Assembly: GCA_026874595.1 (NCBI GenBank)
Contig: CM049318.1
Span: forward strand, 10,957,241 to 11,021,240
Source: Sipunculus nudus
Lineage: Eukaryota; Annelida; Sipuncula; Golfingiida; Sipunculidae
Direction: 5' to 3'
Length of the DNA: 64,000 nt
The notes under the pieces are model-generated. The model was given only the letters and a program-made list of their open reading frames with translations, was not told the origin of the DNA and did no database searches. The translations under genes were made by a program, and so were the position numbers. Position 1 is the first letter of the stretch; every line of letters starts with the position of its first letter. Below, one piece after another: positions 63,901-64,000 of this stretch.

Positions 63901-64000
63901 CTTTGCTCCAGTTGTAGTTTCAAGTCCAGTTGTTGTTGTAGCTGGGGTTGATGGAGTTGTTGTTGTTATGACTGTTGGTGTCACTGTAGTTATGGTTGTT
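1..64000 (-). CDS. Giant mucin-like modular glycoprotein gene, internal part (55+ exons)
   Basis: A single minus-strand gene fills the window. Every exon listed below has an AG acceptor and a GT donor, and all junction phases agree (phase 1 almost everywhere; phase 0 at three mid-DL introns and inside the Cys-rich cassettes), so one frame of about 7,280 codons runs through. Three architectures alternate: Thr-rich mucin (PTS) exons, a repeated module of about 145 residues with terminal cysteines (DL), and near the 3' side Cys-rich TIL/VWC-like exons. Extracellular location is inferred from phase 1-1 exons, paired cysteines, N-glycosylation sequons and O-glycosylation-type sequence; the signal peptide would lie beyond 64000. 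VWD and C8 domains of gel-forming mucins are not seen here. Possible role: mucus, adhesive or extracellular-matrix polymer. Start, stop, promoter and poly(A) site are all outside the window. The orthologue cannot be named without a search. Confidence 0.9.
225..514 (-). CDS. Exon e55: TIL domain plus VWC-like segment
   Basis: 96 codons plus a split codon. Residues about 2-56 form a trypsin-inhibitor-like (TIL) Cys framework: [17 protein letters not shown], then C-x4-C-x3-C-x-CPDG, closing with CGCG. The rest is VWC-like (NGERW, then CVKCKC and two further Cys pairs). Two N-glycosylation sequons, N-R-T and N-V-T, sit in the second half. Acceptor is phase 1 (AG at 515-516); donor GTGAGT is phase 0. 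TIL followed by VWC is the order seen in gel-forming mucins, hemocytin and SCO-spondin. The split codon with e54 makes Lys. This is the last certain exon before the left edge. Confidence 0.9.
969..1056 (-). CDS. Exon e54: short Cys-rich linker exon
   Basis: 29 codons plus one base, reading [17 protein letters not shown] and ending in T-R-C-N. It has no start-like codon and is too short to stand out as an ORF. It is needed because e53 ends in phase 0 and e55 starts in phase 1; this exon runs phase 0 to 1 and has the right borders (acceptor CTATAG, donor GTAAGG). It supplies the VWC-like cysteines between the two TIL domains. The flanking introns (515-968 and 1057-1432) hold nothing I recognise. 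Confidence 0.85.
1433..1641 (-). CDS. Exon e53: TIL-like Cys-rich domain
   Basis: 69 codons plus two bases. After the split Gly it reads SRCQEPF, then [16 protein letters not shown], then the TIL signature [15 protein letters not shown] and [12 protein letters not shown]. One sequon (N-G-T). Acceptor phase 1, donor GTATAT phase 0. It joins e54 to form one Cys-rich unit, then e55 adds another TIL. The upstream intron 1642-2247 is AT-rich with nothing recognised. Confidence 0.88.
2248..2409 (-). CDS. Exon e52: short PTS exon
   Basis: 54 codons, phase 1-1, almost entirely Thr with Ser, Gly, Phe and Val ([19 protein letters not shown], then [15 protein letters not shown]). A mucin-type O-glycosylation spacer between the second VWC-like exon (e51) and the C-terminal TIL cluster. 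Donor GTAAAA, acceptor TTTCTAG. The 1,060-base intron upstream (2410-3469) shows no recognised element. Confidence 0.88.
3470..3614 (-). CDS. Exon e51: VWC-like exon with RGD and PTS tail
   Basis: 48 codons plus one base, phase 0 to 1. It opens [10 protein letters not shown], then [18 protein letters not shown] and TDTPCP, a VWC-like Cys spacing, and ends in Thr/Pro ([12 protein letters not shown]). It pairs with e50 and is a near copy of e49, where the opening is Q-G-E. RGD can be an integrin-binding motif, but here it lies at an exon border next to a cysteine, so function is uncertain. Confidence 0.9.
4345..4553 (-). CDS. Exon e50: TIL-like Cys-rich exon (copy 2 of cassette)
   Basis: 69 codons plus two bases. 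The split codon with e49 is TGT (Cys), giving C-V-K-P-P-T-C. Then [21 protein letters not shown] and [19 protein letters not shown], a TIL-type framework. N-I-T is a sequon. Phase 1 to 0. It differs from e48 by only a few residues (V/I, N/T, M/T), so the e50-e51 and e48-e49 cassettes are a recent tandem duplication. Intron 3615-4344 is partly homologous to 6966-7497. Confidence 0.93.
4950..5373. mobile_element. MITE-like element in intron e49/e50
   Basis: Imperfect inverted ends: CTGTGGTTGCCTTTATGTTC at 4950 and the complement of GAATATAAAGTCAACCACAG at 5354-5373. No clear target duplication. An end-like copy of the same sequence lies in reverse orientation at about 49130-49215. About 424 bp, no coding capacity seen. 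Confidence 0.5.
5482..5951. mobile_element. hAT-like non-autonomous element
   Basis: Ends read CAGTGGTGGATCCAGGGA at the left and TTCCTGGATCCGCCACTG at the right, inverted repeats of the CAGTGGCGGATCCAGG type known from hAT-like elements in many animals. G-rich then C-rich stretches (poly C at about 5912) lie inside the ends. The 8-base flanks are only half matched, so the insertion is old. About 470 bp, no transposase. Confidence 0.65.
6178..6756. mobile_element. Possible MITE with TTGACCTATCC ends
   Basis: An 11-base inverted repeat, TTGACCTATCC at 6178 and GGATAGGTCAA at 6746-6756, brackets about 580 bp in the intron before e50. No extended inverted homology and no clean target duplication, so the repeat may be chance. 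Confidence 0.3.
6818..6965 (-). CDS. Exon e49: VWC-like exon with PTS tail
   Basis: 49 codons plus one base, phase 0 to 1. Opens [10 protein letters not shown] followed by STCTC and GFGNVWTHC, then TDTPC and a Thr-rich tail. The last base T plus GT from e50 makes a junction Cys. Donor GTGAGT. Paralogue of e51 but without its RGD. The intron to e50 (4554-6817) is long and holds three MITE-like insertions. Confidence 0.92.
7370..7437. repeat. Perfect 16-bp inverted repeat around an AT tract
   Basis: AACATACATATTGATT at 7370-7385 is exactly complemented at 7422-7437, with (TA)n between. The 68-base unit can form a long hairpin in intron e48/e49. The paralogous intron 3615-4344 lacks it. Confidence 0.85.
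7498..7706 (-). CDS. Exon e48: TIL-like Cys-rich exon (copy 1 of cassette)
   Basis: Same 209-base length and phases (1 to 0) as e50. After a junction Cys made with e47 it reads [12 protein letters not shown], then [19 protein letters not shown] and [14 protein letters not shown]. It forms one Cys-rich unit with e49. Upstream intron 7707-8796 holds a dead retrotransposon fragment. Confidence 0.93.
8070..8530 (+). mobile_element. Dead non-LTR retrotransposon 3' fragment
   Basis: Plus-strand, antisense to the host gene. Broken frames spell the familiar C-terminus of CR1/L2-type reverse transcriptases: [11 protein letters not shown] near 8076, then [14 protein letters not shown], then [10 protein letters not shown] near 8310, with stops and frame breaks between them. 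It is followed by an untranslated tail GGGCGCTATACAAATG and an (ATA)n repeat at 8503-8522, typical of a retrotransposed 3' end. Truncated at its 5' side and not functional. Confidence 0.75.
8797..9048 (-). CDS. Exon e47: Cys-rich exon, mucin C-terminal type, with PTS tail
   Basis: 84 codons, phase 1-1. It reads [19 protein letters not shown], a polar stretch, then [19 protein letters not shown] and VCILRYPC, ending in a Ser/Thr/Pro tail. The C-x-NCPPG-x-EL-x(n)-C-x4-YxC pattern recalls Cys-rich segments after the mucin domain of MUC2/MUC5-type proteins; this is a pattern match only. First and last codons are split and both make Cys (with e46 and e48). It marks the switch from DL/PTS repeats to Cys-rich cassettes. 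Confidence 0.85.
9522..9608 (-). CDS. Exon e46: short PTS exon
   Basis: 29 codons, phase 1-1: [19 protein letters not shown], then ATTTTTPGI. The donor GTAAGT leaves a T that joins GT of e47 to form Cys. Acceptor TTTTGCAG. The neighbouring introns 9049-9521 and 9609-9904 hold nothing recognised except a hAT-like terminus at about 9658. Confidence 0.8.
9905..9943 (-). CDS. Exon e45: PTS micro-exon
   Basis: Only 13 codons, phase 1-1: [11 protein letters not shown] plus split codons. Acceptor AATTGCAG, donor GTATGT. It is supported by correct phase, Thr-rich content and good borders, but is small enough that it may be alternatively used. Intron 9944-11330 contains a poly(C) run near 10505 and nothing else recognised. 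Confidence 0.65.
10504..10519. repeat. Poly(C) run
   Basis: About 15 consecutive C in intron e44/e45. The surrounding 9944-11330 shows nothing else that I can support. Confidence 0.7.
11331..11804 (-). CDS. Exon e44: last DL module (divergent) with PTS tail
   Basis: 158 codons, phase 1-1. Opens [10 protein letters not shown] rather than C-x4-G-M, passes a KPALIIDLV strand and ends [11 protein letters not shown] followed by Thr/Pro. It keeps the module's two terminal cysteines, the acidic/hydrophobic alternation and the length, but lacks the RPxxxG motif, so it is the most divergent of the 16 copies and the closest to the Cys-rich end. Confidence 0.88.
12038..12312. mobile_element. piggyBac-like MITE
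   Basis: TTAA followed by CCCTTTACTGTTTACA at the left, and the exact complement TGTAAACAGTAAAGGG followed by TTAA at the right. A perfect 16-bp terminal inverted repeat beginning CCC, flanked by TTAA, is the piggyBac signature. The 267-bp body has no transposase. Intact ends suggest a fairly recent insertion in intron e43/e44. Confidence 0.85.
12319..12490. mobile_element. Older inverted copy of the same MITE
   Basis: The complement of the MITE interior reappears here with many changes: CCAAATTTTCAACAATTCTTAG, shown here only as its core AAATTTTCAACA, then GAGGATTTGCTTAAGGTTAT and AGTGCACTTTAGTG, ending near CAACAGTTAAGGG. The left end is missing. It lies next to and opposite the intact copy. 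Confidence 0.6.
13123..13464 (-). CDS. Exon e43: PTS exon with SGTT/AGTT repeats
   Basis: 114 codons, phase 1-1. Starts [17 protein letters not shown] and is built of TTTSG and TTAG units (15-27 bp minisatellite, 13260-13440). Near its end it has the island [15 protein letters not shown], a variant of the conserved GEGT...FTPPS element found in other PTS exons. Donor GTAAGT. Confidence 0.92.
14039..14692 (-). CDS. Exon e42: PTS exon, D1 block 3' member
   Basis: 218 codons, phase 1-1, less repetitive than most PTS exons. It opens [19 protein letters not shown], which matches the opening of e11 and extends block D1/D2 to 11 exons. Islands: [14 protein letters not shown] and G-E-G-T-T-V-T-Q-V. 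Ends NPSPSPG. Introns 13465-14038 and 14693-15216 hold nothing recognised. Confidence 0.92.
15217..15660 (-). CDS. Exon e41: DL module (D1 copy of e10)
   Basis: 148 codons, phase 1-1. Begins [13 protein letters not shown] and ends [11 protein letters not shown]. Here M-M replaces G-M and APGGKG stands where most copies have RPxxxG. Predicted beta strands include PTIIIRL and AQVIRITLE. Very close to e10 (53491-53937), but the stretch near residues 94-110 differs. Donor GTAAGC. Confidence 0.93.
16233..16373 (-). CDS. Exon e40: short Ser/Thr PTS exon
   Basis: 47 codons, phase 1-1. Ser-rich ([19 protein letters not shown]) with a less repetitive end, [15 protein letters not shown]1 counterpart of e9 at 54287. 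Donor GTATGT, acceptor TTGCTCAG. The introns on either side (15661-16232, 16374-16956) are AT-rich without recognised elements. Confidence 0.88.
16957..17223 (-). CDS. Exon e39: PTS exon
   Basis: 89 codons, phase 1-1. Starts [19 protein letters not shown] and ends GTTPVGTT. It contains scattered single Lys, Glu and Arg residues and no tandem array. D1 counterpart of e8, same length and nearly identical. Intron 17224-18325 carries a SINE-like segment, an AT array and a pseudo-exon. Confidence 0.92.
17480..17625 (-). mobile_element. SINE-like segment shared with 56360-56465
   Basis: Read on the minus strand it has a tRNA A-box-like TGGTTAGGGGACTG and a degraded B-box region. The counterpart at about 56360-56465 (TGGTTAGGGTATTGG, GGTTCATTT) sits at the same place in block D2, so the insertion predates the D duplication. 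Confidence 0.4.
17950..18026. repeat. AT and ATT microsatellite
   Basis: (AT)n runs followed by (ATT)n in intron e38/e39, directly before the pseudo-exon. Not present at the D2 counterpart. Confidence 0.85.
18073..18154 (-). pseudogene. Pseudo-exon: duplicated 3' end of DL exon e38
   Basis: About 80 bases match the 3' end of e38 (GTGCGTTCGTAGCAAGCAAG on the plus strand against the same region at 18330), but the donor-side CACCT is CCGGT, a TAG appears where the exon has TAC on the plus strand, and homology stops at CTGACTTTTA. The flanking intron sequence (ATCATTATTCTTTAAATA) is duplicated as well, at about 17900 and 18215, so a unit of about 320 bp was copied in tandem and only the right copy is a full exon. 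Confidence 0.8.
18326..18763 (-). CDS. Exon e38: DL module (D1 copy of e7)
   Basis: 146 codons, phase 1-1. Opens [19 protein letters not shown] and has [10 protein letters not shown], then [30 protein letters not shown] and closes [12 protein letters not shown]. The order G-M, RP-x3-GW, IEIEL, then EIL-x-C parallels discoidin/F5-F8C domains (GME-x-I-x-D-x-Q-I, GW, LxVDL, EIxGC). One of the clearest DL copies. Confidence 0.95.
19160..19995. mobile_element. DNA-transposon-like insertion specific to block D1
   Basis: CAGGCCTC at the left and GAGGCCTG at the right, with AGTTA directly outside both ends as a target-site duplication. About 836 bp. The D2 counterpart intron (57256-57436) is 181 bp and lacks it, so the insertion is younger than the D duplication or was lost from D2. 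No transposase frame is seen. Confidence 0.6.
20757..22040 (-). CDS. Exon e37: longest PTS exon
   Basis: 428 codons, phase 1-1. Starts [19 protein letters not shown], then SGTTAGTT repeats, then two long composite repeats holding [40 protein letters not shown] and [19 protein letters not shown], then a third GGEGTSG island and TTTAGTTAA units. D1 counterpart of e6 (378 codons); the length difference is in whole repeats. Intron 22041-22510 holds nothing recognised. Confidence 0.94.
22511..22709 (-). CDS. Exon e36: C-terminal half of a split DL module
   Basis: 66 codons plus one base, phase 0 to 1. [18 protein letters not shown], a Thr run, then a Lys-rich strand and [13 protein letters not shown]. 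It completes the module begun in e35, so this DL copy is interrupted by a phase-0 intron. Donor GTAAAC. D1 counterpart of e5. Confidence 0.92.
23885..24066 (-). CDS. Exon e35: N-terminal half of a split DL module
   Basis: 60 codons plus two bases, phase 1 to 0. [15 protein letters not shown], then [10 protein letters not shown] and [16 protein letters not shown], with donor GTGAGT. Supported by near identity to e4, by open frame, and by phase match to e36. The intron between the halves, 22710-23884, shows no recognised element. Confidence 0.9.
24236..24320. repeat. Long (AT)n microsatellite
   Basis: About 80 bases of pure AT in intron e34/e35. The D2 counterpart intron also carries an AT array (60817-60897), so the locus is ancestral though its length may drift. 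Confidence 0.95.
24440..24850. repeat. Dispersed repeat, copy 1
   Basis: Contains GGTGACCT...ATGCATGGATTTTG...TAGTTATGGTGAGTTT blocks, also internally repeated about every 130 bp. A related copy lies at about 49830-50240. No inverted ends or coding sequence seen; class unknown. Confidence 0.6.
24960..25595 (-). CDS. Exon e34: PTS exon with 8-residue GTTTVGTS array
   Basis: 212 codons, phase 1-1. Opens [19 protein letters not shown], has the island [14 protein letters not shown], then about 13-14 copies of an 8-residue unit (24 bp, about 25087-25430) varying as V/E/I at position 5 and G/A at position 1. The end is less repetitive ([14 protein letters not shown]). D1 counterpart of e3, which has about 10 units. 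Confidence 0.94.
25700..25727. repeat. (CA)n microsatellite
   Basis: Fourteen CA units in intron e33/e34, absent from the D2 counterpart. Confidence 0.95.
25844..26245 (-). CDS. Exon e33: DL module (D1 copy of e2)
   Basis: 134 codons, the short DL form, phase 1-1. [14 protein letters not shown], then [46 protein letters not shown] and a close of ILGCFKFEG. The GW, a Trp-Val-x-Val-x-Phe strand and LGC near the end are the best F5/8C-like signals in the window. Donor GTAAAA. Confidence 0.95.
26646..27485 (-). CDS. Exon e32: PTS exon, first of block D1
   Basis: 280 codons, phase 1-1. Opens [19 protein letters not shown], then [19 protein letters not shown], a twice-repeated [20 protein letters not shown] block, the [15 protein letters not shown] island and many TTTAGTTAA units. 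D1 counterpart of e1. Intron 26246-26645 holds nothing recognised. Confidence 0.94.
27960..28409 (-). CDS. Exon e31: DL module
   Basis: 150 codons, phase 1-1. [15 protein letters not shown], a longer linker with [53 protein letters not shown] and [12 protein letters not shown]. No partner in the other blocks is visible; a partner beyond 64000 is expected if block D is larger. Donor GTGAGT. Confidence 0.94.
28622..29332 (-). CDS. Exon e30: PTS exon with 5-residue GTTTA array
   Basis: 237 codons, phase 1-1, open throughout on the minus strand but without any ATG or GTG, so ORF callers miss it and show only the Val-rich plus-strand shadow. Opens [19 protein letters not shown], then GTTTA units (15 bp) in a higher-order repeat marked three times by [16 protein letters not shown]. 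Borders: acceptor AG at 29333-29334, donor GTAAAC. It links e29 (ends phase 1) to e31. Confidence 0.88.
29723..29969 (-). CDS. Exon e29: C-terminal half of a split DL module
   Basis: 82 codons plus one base, phase 0 to 1. [50 protein letters not shown] and a close of [11 protein letters not shown]. It joins e28. The strand order and final ACFE match unsplit copies. Donor GTATGT. Confidence 0.92.
31609..31784 (-). CDS. Exon e28: N-terminal half of a split DL module
   Basis: 58 codons plus two bases, phase 1 to 0. [19 protein letters not shown], then [16 protein letters not shown] and [10 protein letters not shown] before donor GTATGT. The intron to e29 (29970-31608, 1,639 bases) is AT-rich; I see no element in it. 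Confidence 0.92.
32437..32495. repeat. Repeat-like fragment with GTATAAGAC units
   Basis: TACCATATTTACACGTGTAT, then two nearby GTATAAGAC motifs and GACCCCTAATTTTGAG. This looks like the end of an interspersed DNA element, but the other end is not found here. Confidence 0.35.
32646..32801 (-). CDS. Exon e27: short PTS exon
   Basis: 52 codons, phase 1-1: [19 protein letters not shown], then [19 protein letters not shown] and [13 protein letters not shown]. Pro and Ser are more frequent than in the array-type exons and there is no tandem unit. Intron 31785-32645 carries a repeat-like fragment near 32440. Confidence 0.88.
33167..33376 (-). CDS. Exon e26: PTS exon, Pro/Ser-rich
   Basis: 70 codons, phase 1-1: [38 protein letters not shown] and a Thr/Gly end. 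No tandem array. Acceptor TTTACAG, donor GTAGTT. Intron 32802-33166 holds nothing recognised. Confidence 0.88.
33535..34479 (-). CDS. Exon e25: long PTS exon, last of block E1
   Basis: 315 codons, phase 1-1. Opens [19 protein letters not shown], then two [15 protein letters not shown] islands, [44 protein letters not shown], and a 3' array of [14 protein letters not shown] type. E1 counterpart of e18 (229 codons). Its composite repeats are shared with e6 and e37, showing exchange between blocks. Intron 34480-34796 holds nothing recognised. Confidence 0.94.
34797..35240 (-). CDS. Exon e24: DL module (E1 copy of e17)
   Basis: 148 codons, phase 1-1. [14 protein letters not shown], then [42 protein letters not shown] and [11 protein letters not shown]. 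Highly similar to e17 with scattered substitutions. Donor GTATAT. The next intron upstream, 35241-38055, is the longest in the window and carries a degenerate tandem repeat. Confidence 0.95.
35860..36800. repeat. Degenerate tandem repeat of about 145 bp
   Basis: Five to six diverged units share CAGAATATAGGTCACAGTGACC, here seen as core ATATAGGTCACAGTGACCTA, then a CCAAGGAGA block, ATTAGAAGATTCTAG, ATTTGTGCCCATCTGACATT and CAGGGTGCT. Intron e23/e24. Further loosely related lines run to about 37800 (for example ACAGAC...GCTCAGATGACTTGTAGTCAG), so the whole 2.8-kb intron may be decayed satellite-like or element DNA. Confidence 0.75.
38056..38736 (-). CDS. Exon e23: PTS exon with 7-residue TTTTGPG array
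   Basis: 227 codons, phase 1-1. Opens [19 protein letters not shown], then [19 protein letters not shown], then about 25 units of TTTTGP(G/A) (21 bp, about 38085-38635) with rare V-P-G, G-Q-A and G-L-A variants, and ends [14 protein letters not shown] and A versions tend to alternate. Donor is GTCAGT, a weaker GT site. E1 counterpart of e16 (about 16 units). Confidence 0.93.
39005..39520 (-). CDS. Exon e22: PTS exon with 14-residue repeat
   Basis: 172 codons, phase 1-1. Opens [19 protein letters not shown], then five units of the type [14 protein letters not shown] (42 bp), the island [14 protein letters not shown], and [13 protein letters not shown]1 counterpart of e15. Donor GTCAGA. Intron 39521-41238 is mostly a DNA-transposon-like insertion. 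Confidence 0.93.
39586..41105. mobile_element. DNA-transposon-like element with internal repeats
   Basis: TACTGTATTTCCTTGAA at the left is exactly complemented by TTCAAGGAAATACAGTA at the right. Inside are several AAGGCCAGCATTTGTT-like sub-terminal motifs and two diverged copies of a unit of about 180 bp (about 40005-40180 and 40181-40360, sharing GGCT.TTCCATTAA, TACAACT.GTA and CACAGC.TATTCAA). No transposase is visible. Flanking duplication unclear. Confidence 0.6.
41239..41691 (-). CDS. Exon e21: DL module (E1 copy of e14)
   Basis: 151 codons, phase 1-1. [16 protein letters not shown], then [44 protein letters not shown] and [11 protein letters not shown]. The alignment with e14 is collinear but clearly diverged, so the E duplication looks older than the D duplication. 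Confidence 0.93.
41927..42403 (-). CDS. Exon e20: PTS exon, first of block E1
   Basis: 159 codons, phase 1-1. Opens [19 protein letters not shown], then a [15 protein letters not shown] array (24 and 30 bp units, about 42150-42330), then [19 protein letters not shown] and [16 protein letters not shown]1 counterpart of e13, which lacks the GTTPGTT array. Donor GTAGGT. Intron 42404-43230 contains a 55-bp tandem repeat. Confidence 0.92.
42715..42893. repeat. Tandem repeat of about 55 bp, three to four units
   Basis: Units share AATAAATACAATCTCTTCAG followed by TTGTATT and CTATATATCTTTAC. AATACAA and TTGTATT in each unit can pair. Intron e19/e20. Confidence 0.85.
43231..43668 (-). CDS. Exon e19: DL module between blocks E2 and E1
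   Basis: 146 codons, phase 1-1. [69 protein letters not shown] and [12 protein letters not shown]. It has no obvious partner in E1 or D, so it may mark the E2/E1 boundary. I-P-D-x-R-I-T-S-x followed by GW is strongly discoidin-like. The 241-codon frame on the opposite strand is a shadow. Confidence 0.95.
44862..44908. repeat. (CAGA)n-rich microsatellite
   Basis: Interrupted GACAGACACACAGGC and CAGACAGACAGACAGAC runs in intron e18/e19. Nothing else is recognised in 43669-45284. Confidence 0.85.
45285..45971 (-). CDS. Exon e18: PTS exon, last of block E2
   Basis: 229 codons, phase 1-1. Opens [19 protein letters not shown], then [23 protein letters not shown] repeats, a second [15 protein letters not shown] island, [11 protein letters not shown], and [19 protein letters not shown]. 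The 5' part has no start-like codon, so only its 3' part appears as an ORF. Counterpart of e25. Intron 43669-45284 holds a CAGA repeat. Confidence 0.92.
46548..46991 (-). CDS. Exon e17: DL module (E2 copy of e24)
   Basis: 148 codons, phase 1-1. [56 protein letters not shown] and [11 protein letters not shown]. Same length as e24 and most residues identical. Introns 45972-46547 and 46992-47387 hold nothing recognised. Confidence 0.95.
47388..47882 (-). CDS. Exon e16: PTS exon with TTTTGPG array
   Basis: 165 codons, phase 1-1. Opens [19 protein letters not shown], then [19 protein letters not shown], then about 16 units of TTTTGP(G/A) with V-P-E, G-L-A and G-S-A variants, ending [13 protein letters not shown]. 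Counterpart of e23 with nine fewer units, so the array changed size after the block duplicated. Confidence 0.93.
48038..48499 (-). CDS. Exon e15: PTS exon with 14-residue repeat
   Basis: 154 codons, phase 1-1. Opens [19 protein letters not shown], then three to four [14 protein letters not shown]-type units, island [26 protein letters not shown] and a less repetitive end [19 protein letters not shown]. Donor GTTAGA, a weak GT site. Counterpart of e22. Confidence 0.91.
49248..49685 (-). CDS. Exon e14: DL module (E2 copy of e21)
   Basis: 146 codons, phase 1-1. [69 protein letters not shown] and [13 protein letters not shown]. Donor GTATAT. The flanking introns hold copies of dispersed repeats (about 49130-49215 and 49830-50240). 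Confidence 0.94.
49830..50240. repeat. Dispersed repeat, copy 2
   Basis: Diverged relative of 24440-24850: GGTGACCTCTAACCTCATTA, ATGCATGGATTTTGTCTAG and AAGTAGTTATAGTGAGTTTT occur in the same order. Lies in intron e13/e14, outside the D blocks, so it spread independently of the block duplication. Confidence 0.6.
50636..50917 (-). CDS. Exon e13: PTS exon, first of block E2
   Basis: 94 codons, phase 1-1: [38 protein letters not shown], then [19 protein letters not shown] and an end of [17 protein letters not shown]. Counterpart of e20 without its GTTPGTT array. Donor GTAAAA. Intron 50918-51302 holds nothing recognised. Confidence 0.92.
51303..51716 (-). CDS. Exon e12: PTS exon with GTTPGTTA array
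   Basis: 138 codons, phase 1-1. Opens [19 protein letters not shown], then [19 protein letters not shown], then five to six 8-residue GTTPGTTA units (24 bp, about 51410-51535), ending [15 protein letters not shown]. It lies between blocks D2 and E2. Introns 50918-51302 and 51717-52139 hold nothing recognised. Confidence 0.92.
52140..52307 (-). CDS. Exon e11: PTS exon, D2 block 3' member
   Basis: 56 codons, phase 1-1: [19 protein letters not shown], then [19 protein letters not shown] and [17 protein letters not shown]. The opening matches e42 (TTTVERT), placing it in block D. The rest is much shorter than e42 (218 codons). Donor GTATTA. Intron 52308-53490 holds nothing recognised. Confidence 0.87.
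53491..53937 (-). CDS. Exon e10: DL module (D2 copy of e41)
   Basis: 149 codons, phase 1-1. [62 protein letters not shown] and [11 protein letters not shown]. One codon longer than e41. Donor GTATGT. The adjoining introns 53938-54286 and 54425-55865 are discussed under repeats. Confidence 0.94.
54287..54424 (-). CDS. Exon e9: short Ser/Thr PTS exon
   Basis: 46 codons, phase 1-1: [19 protein letters not shown], then [19 protein letters not shown]. One codon shorter than e40. The end [11 protein letters not shown] is conserved in both copies and is not an array. Donor GTATGT. Confidence 0.88.
55250..55575 (-). mobile_element. Possible tRNA-derived SINE
   Basis: On the minus strand, GAGTTCAAATCTTAGCTGAG near 55515 resembles a Pol III B box and its arm, preceded by a weak A-box-like TGGCTTCTGTCGCT near 55570. 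Coding capacity is absent. The B-box match alone is not decisive. Confidence 0.35.
55866..56132 (-). CDS. Exon e8: PTS exon (D2 copy of e39)
   Basis: 89 codons, phase 1-1: [38 protein letters not shown], and [19 protein letters not shown]. It differs from e39 at a handful of residues (for example S/W, V/L, T/I). Donor GTATGA. Intron 56133-56817 carries the same SINE-like segment as the D1 counterpart. Confidence 0.92.
56818..57255 (-). CDS. Exon e7: DL module (D2 copy of e38)
   Basis: 146 codons, phase 1-1, almost identical to e38: [45 protein letters not shown] and [13 protein letters not shown]. The upstream intron is only 181 bases here against 1,993 in D1, where an element has inserted. 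Donor GTGAGT. Confidence 0.95.
57437..58570 (-). CDS. Exon e6: long PTS exon (D2 copy of e37)
   Basis: 378 codons, phase 1-1. Opens [19 protein letters not shown], then GTTPGTTA repeats, then two composite repeats each with [40 protein letters not shown] and [18 protein letters not shown], and a 3' run of TTTAGTTAA units. Donor GTAAGT. Intron 58571-59158 holds nothing recognised. Confidence 0.94.
59159..59357 (-). CDS. Exon e5: C-terminal half of a split DL module
   Basis: Same 199-base length and phases (0 to 1) as e36. [33 protein letters not shown] and [13 protein letters not shown]. Donor GTAAAA. Confidence 0.92.
60324..60505 (-). CDS. Exon e4: N-terminal half of a split DL module
   Basis: Same 182-base length and phases (1 to 0) as e35. 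[25 protein letters not shown] and [16 protein letters not shown] before donor GTGAGT. Upstream intron 60506-61250 carries an AT hairpin and a long AT array. Confidence 0.92.
60748..60815. repeat. Hairpin around (AT)n
   Basis: AACAGTGATGCAACTCTGG at the left pairs with CAGAGTGGCATCACTGTT at the right across an AT tract, with one mismatch and a small bulge. Directly followed by a pure AT array. Confidence 0.75.
60817..60897. repeat. Long (AT)n microsatellite
   Basis: About 80 bases of AT. The Tyr-Ile frames on both strands here are artefacts of this array. Confidence 0.95.
61251..61790 (-). CDS. Exon e3: PTS exon with 8-residue GTTTVGTS array
   Basis: 180 codons, phase 1-1. Opens [19 protein letters not shown], island [14 protein letters not shown], then about 10 GTTT(V/E)GTS units (24 bp, about 61376-61625) more uniform than in e34. 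Donor GTATGA. Intron 61791-62237 holds a 61-bp tandem repeat. Confidence 0.94.
61835..62142. repeat. 61-bp tandem repeat, five units
   Basis: Units read AAAAGGGATCCTTATT, CATAAACCACAACTTAAAG and AATGGGT.AAGT.ATACATA. Unit three has a 6-bp insertion (TGGCAC). Lies in intron e2/e3 and is absent from the D1 counterpart intron, so it arose after the block duplication. Confidence 0.93.
62238..62639 (-). CDS. Exon e2: DL module (D2 copy of e33)
   Basis: 134 codons, phase 1-1. [68 protein letters not shown] and [11 protein letters not shown]. More diverged from e33 than e7 is from e38. Intron 62640-63335 holds nothing recognised. Confidence 0.95.
63336..64000 (-). CDS. Exon e1: PTS exon, 5' part beyond the window
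   Basis: At least 221 codons; no acceptor before the right edge. Visible order: [42 protein letters not shown] repeats, [16 protein letters not shown], then about 11-12 copies of a 7-residue TTGTTAA unit (21 bp, 63405-63655). Donor GTATGT, phase 1. D2 counterpart of e32, whose 5' border suggests the acceptor lies only about 10-20 bases beyond 64000. Confidence 0.92.
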
